A DNA stretch of 6,733 nt from the NCBI GenBank assembly GCA_016839385.1, contig JAEOUK010000704.1, forward strand, positions 1 to 6,733, read 5' to 3'. The position numbers and the translations under genes were made by a program. The notes under the pieces were generated by a model. It was not told where the DNA came from and made no database searches. It worked only from the letters and a program-made list of their open reading frames with translations. The stretch's first letter is position 1. Each line of letters opens with the position of its first letter. This DNA is from Promethearchaeota archaeon (GTDB lineage: Archaea > Asgardarchaeota > Lokiarchaeia > Sigynarchaeales > MK-D1). Positions 1-5,178 of this stretch are shown here, piece after piece.

Positions 1-33
1 AAAGAAGAACCTGAAGATTAAAACAATTATTTC

Positions 34-1569
34 CTATTTTTTTACCATGTCTTCAGTAATATCCACATGATCTATAGAAACTGTTTTATTACCAGTTAAA
101 TTTTCTGCTTTTTTGTAGTATTCATAATCTCGTTTAGCTATTTCTGCAATAAACGCATCTATCTCCTCTAATTTTTCTGGTGCAAGTGGAGGCACACTTT
201 GTGTTTCTAATATTTGATTAACCTTTTCTCGAGCACGTTGAACAATATCTTTTGCCCCTTTTTTCCACCACGGTCTTCTACGCAAGCGATCAGACAATTC
301 AGGAAGATAATGCGCAGTTCTCATGTGCTTTAAAGTATGTTTATCATCCAGGAAATTAGATCCTTTTTTACTACTAGTTGCTACTCTGGTAATTGCATCA
401 AGTCCAATAGTTTTTTCATTAACTTCCACTCCTTCTAATCCACGCTTGACCATACCTACTAAGTCATCGTCTATTACTAACAACTCTAATGCTTCAGCTA
501 GTGTAGCTTCGTAGCTTCCCGCACAAGTAATATAATTAATTCCTGCATGGGCTGCAAACATTAGAGTTTGGAGACGTTCAAACCCATTTTGTAGGTCTAA
601 GACTTTAGAATCTGTTACTGCTCCTGGTCCTCGTGATGGAATACCATACTTGCGAGCTAACTGGGAAATTCCTGCCGTAATTAATCCCGTTTCTACGGAA
701 CCCATTGCTGAATTTCCGGTTCGAATATCAGTTATATGAGAAACAGTTCCAAAGAAAACGGGAGCTCTACTATTATAAATTTGGGATAAAACTGCTCCAC
801 CAAGAATTTCTGCATTTGTTTGAGTAAGTAATCCCGCTACAGTAATTGGTGCTGTGGATCCGGCTAAAGCTTCGGGAGCTAAAATCGTAGGTTGTTTGTA
901 TTTTGCAAAAATTTCAAAACCATTAGTCATTAGTTGTGAAAATTCAAGGGGACTAGTTATGGAAAAAAATCCCACTAATCGAGGGTGATTGATTAGTTCC
1001 TCCTTTCCCCCAACGATGATTGAGAGAAGATCCATCATATCTTGGCTTGGGAGTTTCCCTAAACAACCCAAACCATACGGTTTGATTGAATTTTGTGCCC
1101 ATGCTTTAATACAATGTGCATGGAGTTCTAGATACGGTACATCATCAGGCCATACATCAACATGAGAACAAATTATGTGCTTCAAGGAATCTACAATGCG
1201 AATCTGACTAATAGTATCAGTGAGAACGGATTTTCTAATCCCCTTTTCATTTGTTGGATCATAAATTCGGACCGGAGTTCCTATCGTAGCAAATTCACTG
1301 TGTTTTGTGTCAATATCAGCAGTAAAATCTCCATCTCGACCATATAAAGTAAACGAATTAGGAATTGTTTTTAGCTTTTCTTTGACTAAACTCTCTGGAA
1401 ATTTCATATATGTTGAGTTTTCTGAAGGAATAACACCATTTTCACTCAAAAATTTTCTTAACTTAGGATCTTCCACTTTTATACCGATATTTTCCAAGAT
1501 ATATATAGATGCATTGTGAATTTCTTCAATCTCACTCTTGGAAAACACCTCAAGAGTTTGTAATTTCAT
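34..1569 (-). CDS. MttB-superfamily (COG5598-type) corrinoid-dependent methyltransferase, non-pyrrolysine, paralogue 1
   Basis: A 511-residue protein that looks like a full-length member of the trimethylamine methyltransferase (MttB) superfamily. The family moves a methyl group from a methylated amine to the cobalt of a partner corrinoid protein in the cytoplasm. Visible landmarks include CSHVDVWP (134-141), KPYGLG (163-168), an ITSPL segment (204-208), APEALAGSTAPITVAG (231-246), PSRGPGAVTDSK (311-322), DLQNGFERL (325-333), AGINYITCAGSYEA (342-355) and LELLVIDDDL (361-370). True trimethylamine MttB needs pyrrolysine from an in-frame amber codon. This frame is uninterrupted, so it belongs with non-Pyl homologues such as glycine betaine methyltransferase MtgB, or the carnitine and proline betaine enzymes; the substrate cannot be read from the sequence. 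The start is supported by the shared MKLQ N-terminus of the paralogue at 2346 and an SD-like GGGTAATC 3 nt upstream. It follows the corrinoid gene by 17 nt, as in an operon. It ends in TAG. Confidence 0.92.
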   Translation of the reverse strand: MKLQTLEVFSKSEIEEIHNASIYILENIGIKVEDPKLRKFLSENGVIPSENSTYMKFPESLVKEKLKTIPNSFTLYGRDGDFTADIDTKHSEFATIGTPVRIYDPTNEKGIRKSVLTDTISQIRIVDSLKHIICSHVDVWPDDVPYLELHAHCIKAWAQNSIKPYGLGCLGKLPSQDMMDLLSIIVGGKEELINHPRLVGFFSITSPLEFSQLMTNGFEIFAKYKQPTILAPEALAGSTAPITVAGLLTQTNAEILGGAVLSQIYNSRAPVFFGTVSHITDIRTGNSAMGSVETGLITAGISQLARKYGIPSRGPGAVTDSKVLDLQNGFERLQTLMFAAHAGINYITCAGSYEATLAEALELLVIDDDLVGMVKRGLEGVEVNEKTIGLDAITRVATSSKKGSNFLDDKHTLKHMRTAHYLPELSDRLRRRPWWKKGAKDIVQRAREKVNQILETQSVPPLAPEKLEEIDAFIAEIAKRDYEYYKKAENLTGNKTVSIDHVDITEDMVKK

Positions 1570-1572
1570 TTA

Positions 1573-1580
1573 GATTACCC
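1573..1580 (-). promoter_or_regulatory. Shine-Dalgarno-like site of MttB paralogue 1
   Basis: On the minus strand GGGTAATC, one base off GGGTGATC, ends 3 nt before the ATG at 1569. It parallels the GGGTGATC in front of the PLP gene and contains the backup TAA that follows the corrinoid gene's TAG in frame. Confidence 0.5.
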
Positions 1581-1586
1581 ATAGAG

Positions 1587-2228
1587 CTATTCTGCAAATC
1601 CTAAACAGAGTTTAACGGCACCAATTGCATCATCTGCCCAACCATCCGCTCCGATATTCTTAGCCCAATCCTCGGATGTTGGAGCACCACCAACAATCAC
1701 CTTATATTTATTCCGTTTACCTTCGTTATTGAGTAATTCAATGAATTTACGCTGAATATCCATAGAAATTGAAAGTAAAGCAGACATTCCAATAATAGTT
1801 GCTCCTAATTCTTCAGCTTTTGCTAAGAAGGTTTCTGGAGATACGTCAACTCCCAAGTTGTACACTTCAAAGCCATTAGCAAATAAGAAGGATCCAACTA
1901 GATCTTTTCCAATTGAGTGAATATCTCCTTCTACTGTTCCGAGTATTACTACACCCTTGGTTTCTTTGACTCCACCTGAAGCACGAATCACGGGATCTAA
2001 TATTTCGTCGATTGTCACTTTAACAGTATTAGCAGCAGCAATTAATTCAGGGAGGAATATTTCTTCATTCTCAAATTGATCTCCGACATTCTTCATAATA
2101 TCTCCAATCAAACGAAGGAGTTCAACAGCAGTTGCTTCTTTTTTATCCAAAGCAGTCTTACAGATTTCTTTCAGTTTATCTTCATCAAAATCTAATACCG
2201 CTTGTTCAATCTGTTCCTTAAAAGCCAT
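1587..2228 (-). CDS. Corrinoid (B12)-binding methyl-carrier protein, MtbC/MttC/MtgC type
   Basis: A 213-residue cobalamin-binding methyl carrier, the size usual for methylamine or betaine corrinoid proteins. Residues 1 to about 85 form the helical cap domain (B12-binding-2 type), with NEEIFLPELIAAANTV around 54-69. Residues about 90-213 form the Rossmann-like B12 domain. The lower cobalt ligand motif is GDIHSIGKD (101-109) with His104; the SxL motif is S149-A-L151; the GG motif is VGGAPTS (179-185). In the family, the Co(I) form accepts a methyl group from an MttB-type enzyme and hands it to a second methyltransferase. It is the first gene of the leftward operon, directly upstream of one MttB homologue and divergent from the other, and it is the only corrinoid protein here, so both may use it. 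The ATG is supported by a GGAGTGATC SD site 8 nt upstream. It ends in TAG, with a TAA in the same frame four codons later. Confidence 0.95.
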   Translation of the reverse strand: MAFKEQIEQAVLDFDEDKLKEICKTALDKKEATAVELLRLIGDIMKNVGDQFENEEIFLPELIAAANTVKVTIDEILDPVIRASGGVKETKGVVILGTVEGDIHSIGKDLVGSFLFANGFEVYNLGVDVSPETFLAKAEELGATIIGMSALLSISMDIQRKFIELLNNEGKRNKYKVIVGGAPTSEDWAKNIGADGWADDAIGAVKLCLGFAE

Positions 2229-2236
2229 AATGAAAG

Positions 2237-2245
2237 GATCACTCC
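2237..2245 (-). promoter_or_regulatory. Shine-Dalgarno site of the corrinoid protein gene
   Basis: On the minus strand GGAGTGATC ends 8 nt before the ATG. It pairs with the 16S rRNA 3' end as GGAGGTGATC lacking one G, and it fixes the start at 2228. Confidence 0.75.
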
Positions 2246-2257
2246 GAACGTAAAAAA

Positions 2258-2287
2258 AGCTTCTTGTGAGTTCTCTTTTTAGAAGCT
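2258..2287. repeat. Inverted repeat AGCTTCT-N16-AGAAGCT in the divergent spacer
   Basis: The 7-bp arms at 2258-2264 and 2281-2287 are perfect complements. An alternative pairing, AAAAAG (2254-2259) with CTTTTT (2275-2280), uses overlapping bases and excludes the first. It lies midway between the two operons and could be a regulator site or a transcript stem. Short arms in AT-rich DNA may also be chance. Confidence 0.35.
2275..2283 (-). promoter_or_regulatory. Weak candidate TATA-like element for the corrinoid-MttB1 operon
   Basis: Read on the minus strand this is TCTAAAAAG, about 50 nt before the corrinoid gene's ATG. A start of transcription 25 nt downstream would give a leader of about 25 nt that includes the SD site. 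The match to an archaeal TATA box is poor, and it overlaps one arm of an inverted repeat. Confidence 0.25.
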
Positions 2288-2294
2288 GAAGTAG

Positions 2295-2308
2295 TATTAA
2301 AAATATTA
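2295..2308 (+). promoter_or_regulatory. Candidate archaeal TATA box for the MttB2-PLP operon
   Basis: The stretch TATTAAAAATATTA lies upstream of the rightward operon. If it acts as a TATA box, transcription would begin about 25 nt downstream, near 2326-2330, giving a leader of 15-20 nt that still contains the AGGTG site. It is preceded by a purine-containing GAAG-type segment that could serve as a BRE, which is weak evidence. It depends on the organism being archaeal. Confidence 0.45.
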
Positions 2309-2314
2309 GGCGGA

Positions 2315-2333
2315 TTGATCAACTAAGGATCAA
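2315..2333. repeat. Inverted repeat TTGATC-N7-GATCAA, possible operator at the MttB2 operon start
   Basis: Perfect 6-bp arms at 2315-2320 and 2328-2333 are separated by 7 bp. The left arm also begins an 8-bp palindrome TTGATCAA (2315-2322), and GATCAA occurs as a direct repeat at 2317-2322 and 2328-2333, 11 bp apart, which is about one helical turn. The element sits over the predicted transcription start and just ahead of the ribosome site, a common place for a repressor to bind. Function is inferred. Confidence 0.4.
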
Positions 2334-2338
2334 AGGTG
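2334..2338 (+). promoter_or_regulatory. Shine-Dalgarno site of MttB paralogue 2
   Basis: AGGTG ends 7 nt before the ATG at 2346. It supports that start together with the MKLQ N-terminus shared with the other paralogue. Confidence 0.65.
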
Positions 2339-2345
2339 CATAAAT

Positions 2346-3869
2346 ATGAAATTGCAGAAGATGGAAGCATTATCTCAAGACGAAGTGGAAACAATTCATG
2401 AAACAACACTTAAACTCTTAGAAGAAATAGGTGTTATGGTACATTCGAAAGAGGCACGAGATTTATTGAGTCAAAATGGCTGTATTGTCGATGAAACTTC
2501 CAATAATCCGTATCATTATGTGAAATATCCACGTCAGGTTGTAGAAAAATTCTTAAAAACAGTTCCAAGTGAATTCACACTTCATGGAGTTGATGCTAAA
2601 TTTACGCACACCGTGGATATAAATACAACAACCTTTGCAACAGTTGGTACACCAGTCAAAATGTATGCACCTGAAAAAAAACGGGGTGTACGAGATTCTG
2701 TTCTTGCTGATACAATTAGTCAAATCCGTGTAGTAGACACATTGAAAAATATTGTATGTTCCCATGTCGATGTTTGGCCCAATGATATTGAGTATATGGA
2801 AATGCATTGCCACACAATTAAAGCATGGGCCAAAAATAGTACTAAACCATATGGTTTAGGGACACTAGGTCGCACCGCTTCTCAAGATATGATAGAACTT
2901 TTGAAAATCCTTGTAGGAGGAGAAGATGAATTAATTCGACGACCAAGATTCATTGGATTCTTTAATCCGACTAGCCCTTTATTACATCCTACAATTATGC
3001 TTAATGGGTTATTTGTATTTGCCAAATATAAACAACCTCTTATAATCGCACCTGCTGCTAGTGCTGGTTCAACCGCTCCCGTAACCCTTGCTGGATTAAT
3101 AGTGCAGACCAATATGGAAGCATTATCTGCAATAGCACTAACCCAAATGGTAAATCCGGGTGCACCTATATTATATTCAACAATGTCTGCACCTATGGAT
3201 CCCGTAACGAGTAATGTTGCTTGGGGAAGTATTGAAACAGGATTAATCACATCAGCATTTGCTCAAATGGGTCGATTTTACAACTTTCCTTCACGTGGAC
3301 CAGGATCTGTTACTGAATCAAAAACTTTCGATCTTCAAAATGGATACGAACGTTTAATGACTCTCTTTTGTGCCGCAACTTCAGGAATTAACTATATTAC
3401 TTGCGCAGGTACTTATGAAAGTTCATTGACTGAAGCATTAGAATTATTGGTCATAGATGATGATCTTGCTGGGATTGTTTCTCGAGCTATGAAAGGAATA
3501 ACAGTAGATGAAAATACCCTAGCTGCAGAAGTAATACGCGAAGTCTCTCAAAAAGAAAAGAAGCATTATCTCGGACACAAACATTCGGTTAAAAACATAC
3601 GGAAAGAACTTTATGTATCAAAATTGGCAGACAGAAACCGCCGCAATATATGGAAAAAACAAGGTTCAAAGGATATCATGGTACGTGCCAGGGAAAAAGT
3701 AGATCAAATCCTCTTAAGTCAACAAGGACCCGGAATGGATCCTGATATTGAAAAAGAATTTGATAGATATTGGAAAATCGTGAAAAAACGTACTATGGAT
3801 GATTATCGCAGATTGGAAGGAATGGAGGATACCTCTGAGAGTGGTATAACGTATGGAAAAGAATTGTGA
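2346..3869 (+). CDS. MttB-superfamily (COG5598-type) corrinoid-dependent methyltransferase, non-pyrrolysine, paralogue 2
   Basis: A 507-residue paralogue of the leftward MttB homologue. By eye roughly half the residues are identical along the whole length, and the block DLQNGYERL to LVIDDDL (329-374) is nearly the same. Landmarks are CSHVDVWP (138-145), KPYGLG (167-172), PTSPL (208-212), AGSTAPVTLAG (240-250), PGAPILY (271-277), PSRGPGSVTESK (315-326) and GINYITCAGTYES (347-359). No in-frame amber codon occurs, so it is a non-Pyl member that probably demethylates a quaternary amine such as a betaine; the substrate is unknown. It differs from paralogue 1 mostly in residues about 208-295, in the middle of the barrel, which suggests a different substrate. 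AGGTG lies 7 nt before the ATG, and the N-terminus matches paralogue 1. It is the first gene of a rightward operon, followed 12 nt after its TGA by the PLP enzyme. Confidence 0.92.
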   Translation: MKLQKMEALSQDEVETIHETTLKLLEEIGVMVHSKEARDLLSQNGCIVDETSNNPYHYVKYPRQVVEKFLKTVPSEFTLHGVDAKFTHTVDINTTTFATVGTPVKMYAPEKKRGVRDSVLADTISQIRVVDTLKNIVCSHVDVWPNDIEYMEMHCHTIKAWAKNSTKPYGLGTLGRTASQDMIELLKILVGGEDELIRRPRFIGFFNPTSPLLHPTIMLNGLFVFAKYKQPLIIAPAASAGSTAPVTLAGLIVQTNMEALSAIALTQMVNPGAPILYSTMSAPMDPVTSNVAWGSIETGLITSAFAQMGRFYNFPSRGPGSVTESKTFDLQNGYERLMTLFCAATSGINYITCAGTYESSLTEALELLVIDDDLAGIVSRAMKGITVDENTLAAEVIREVSQKEKKHYLGHKHSVKNIRKELYVSKLADRNRRNIWKKQGSKDIMVRAREKVDQILLSQQGPGMDPDIEKEFDRYWKIVKKRTMDDYRRLEGMEDTSESGITYGKEL

Positions 3870-3871
3870 AA

Positions 3872-3879
3872 GGGTGATC
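3872..3879 (+). promoter_or_regulatory. Strong, very close Shine-Dalgarno site of the PLP enzyme gene
   Basis: GGGTGATC lies in the 12-nt gap between the MttB2 stop and the PLP gene's ATG, ending only 2 nt before the start. The long match to the 16S 3' end at short spacing is typical of genes internal to archaeal operons. It selects ATG 3882, so the unusual charged N-terminal extension is probably translated. Confidence 0.7.
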
Positions 3880-3881
3880 AT

Positions 3882-5171
3882 ATGAGTGAAAAACTAGAAA
3901 ACAAAGGAGAGCGTGACGTTAAACAAGACGAAAAAAATCGGAAAAAATGGGATAGCTGGCGATATGAAACACAATTAATGCGTGCAGGAGAGGAACCATA
4001 TCCTGAGACATCTCATTCCTTAATAGTGCCGATTTATGCTACGAAGTCCTACACTTTTCCGAAATTAGATGATCTAATGCAATATAGGTATTATTATTCC
4101 CGAACAGAAAATCCCACGCGATTTGCTTTAGATCATAAACTCGCAGTTCTCCATGGTGGGGAAGCTTGTATTAGTGTTTCATCTGGAATGGCAGCAATAC
4201 ATCAAGCAGTCTCTTCAGTTATACAAAAACATGAAGAACATGTGAAGTCTAAGAAAGGTAAAAAACTTCTGCCTCAATCTCATCCTGAGGATATTCCAAA
4301 CATAATAATCCATAATAATCAATACACGGGAACCCATCGCTTATTTAATAATTTGTATCCTCAAATGGGAGTAGAATGTAGAAGAGTGAATTTGGAAGAT
4401 TTATCAGAAGTAAAAACAACGATAGATGAAAAAACTAAACTGCTTTTCATAGAAACGCCAGTAAATCCAAATGTACATGTTTTAGACATAAAAGCGCTAT
4501 CTGACCTTATCCATGAAATTGGGGGAGTGTGTATTGTTGATAATACTTGGGCTTCTCCTTCTATCACAAAACCTTTGGAATTTGGGGCAGATATTGTAGT
4601 TGAGAGTTTAACAAAATATATCAACGGACATGGTGATGTAGTAGCTGGAGCAATTATTGGAGATAAGAATCGAATACGTGATATCAGATACTACTGGAAT
4701 GAAACTCAAGGGGCAGTATTGAGCCCATTTGATTCTTATTTGGTTTTACGGGGAGTGAAGACTTTAGATCTTCGTATGAGAAAACATTCGGAAAATGCTA
4801 TGAAAGTAGCCAAAGCAATGGAAAAACACAAAATCGTGGTTTCTGTTGCCTATCCTGGCCTAAAAAGTCATCCTCAATATGAACTCGCAAAGAAACAAAT
4901 GAAATTGAACGGTGGAATGGTAGGTTTTGAATTGGAATCCGAGGAAGCTAGTATGAAATTCATTGATAATTTGGATATAATAAAAATTGGGGTAAGTTTA
5001 GGAGATACAACCAGTTTGATAGAATATACTGCTTTTATGACAGGAGTAGATTTATCAATATGGGAAAGAAAATCTATGCAGATATCCAAAACACATTTTA
5101 GACTCTCTGTTGGTCTTGAGGATGCACTGGACCTTGTTCAAGATCTTAAACATGCATTATCAAAAATCTAA
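3882..5171 (+). CDS. PLP-dependent Cys/Met-metabolism enzyme (cystathionine gamma-synthase / methionine gamma-lyase superfamily), atypical
   Basis: A 429-residue fold-type I PLP enzyme. Visible active-site elements are YSRTENPT (72-79; Tyr72 and Arg74 normally reach the neighbouring subunit's PLP phosphate), SSGMAAI (100-106), Tyr148 in YTGTHRLF, the VDNT aspartate Asp220, and SLTKYINGH (242-250) with Schiff-base Lys245. Arg407 in FRLSVGLED should bind the substrate carboxylate. The family performs gamma- or beta-elimination or replacement on sulfur amino acids. Several things are odd. There is a charged N-terminal extension of about 25-30 residues and a Lys-rich insertion of about 20 residues (near 115-139). 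Gly150 stands where methionine gamma-lyase has its cysteine. SLGDTTSLIEYTAFMTG (372-388) replaces the common SLGG..SL..HPA.MTH pattern. The exact reaction is therefore open: lyase, sulfhydrylase or something new. It is translated from a GGTGATC site just after the MttB gene, which suggests coupled expression and a shared pathway. Confidence 0.9.
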   Translation: MSEKLENKGERDVKQDEKNRKKWDSWRYETQLMRAGEEPYPETSHSLIVPIYATKSYTFPKLDDLMQYRYYYSRTENPTRFALDHKLAVLHGGEACISVSSGMAAIHQAVSSVIQKHEEHVKSKKGKKLLPQSHPEDIPNIIIHNNQYTGTHRLFNNLYPQMGVECRRVNLEDLSEVKTTIDEKTKLLFIETPVNPNVHVLDIKALSDLIHEIGGVCIVDNTWASPSITKPLEFGADIVVESLTKYINGHGDVVAGAIIGDKNRIRDIRYYWNETQGAVLSPFDSYLVLRGVKTLDLRMRKHSENAMKVAKAMEKHKIVVSVAYPGLKSHPQYELAKKQMKLNGGMVGFELESEEASMKFIDNLDIIKIGVSLGDTTSLIEYTAFMTGVDLSIWERKSMQISKTHFRLSVGLEDALDLVQDLKHALSKI

Positions 5172-5178
5172 TACTATC

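Larger units (their letters stand above)
2229..2345. promoter_or_regulatory. Divergent intergenic control region between corrinoid gene and MttB paralogue 2
   Basis: This 117-bp AT-rich spacer separates the two divergent operons and must contain both promoters. It is too short for another gene. It carries an SD site for each side, one TATA-like box facing right, two inverted repeats and a direct repeat, listed separately. The arrangement suggests that the two methyltransferase transcription units are controlled together, which is inference. Confidence 0.75.

Noticed and set aside
34..36. TAG at the end of MttB1 read as pyrrolysine
   Set aside because: The protein is already full length for the family, the Pyl site is expected well inside the protein, and TAG is a common stop in this window.
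323..514. Short plus-strand open frames opposite MttB1 (also 1162-1347 and 1307-1519)
   Set aside because: All are antisense to MttB1, low in complexity and without domain resemblance.
2229..2345. Riboswitch (for example a cobalamin riboswitch) in the divergent spacer
   Set aside because: The predicted leaders are only about 15-25 nt, far too short, and no B12-box-like conserved core is visible.
2882..3250. 122-codon open frame on the minus strand opposite MttB2
   Set aside because: It lies wholly inside the strongly supported MttB2 gene, its protein shows no recognisable family, and no ribosome site is evident. It is a shadow frame.
4361..5089. Minus-strand open frames opposite the PLP gene (4361-4624 and 4874-5089)
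   Set aside because: They are antisense shadows of conserved PLP-enzyme codons, with no independent start signal.
5162..5166. A-run acting as a terminator for the flavin gene on the minus strand
   Set aside because: It gives only five T on the transcript strand and lies inside the PLP coding end; too weak to annotate.
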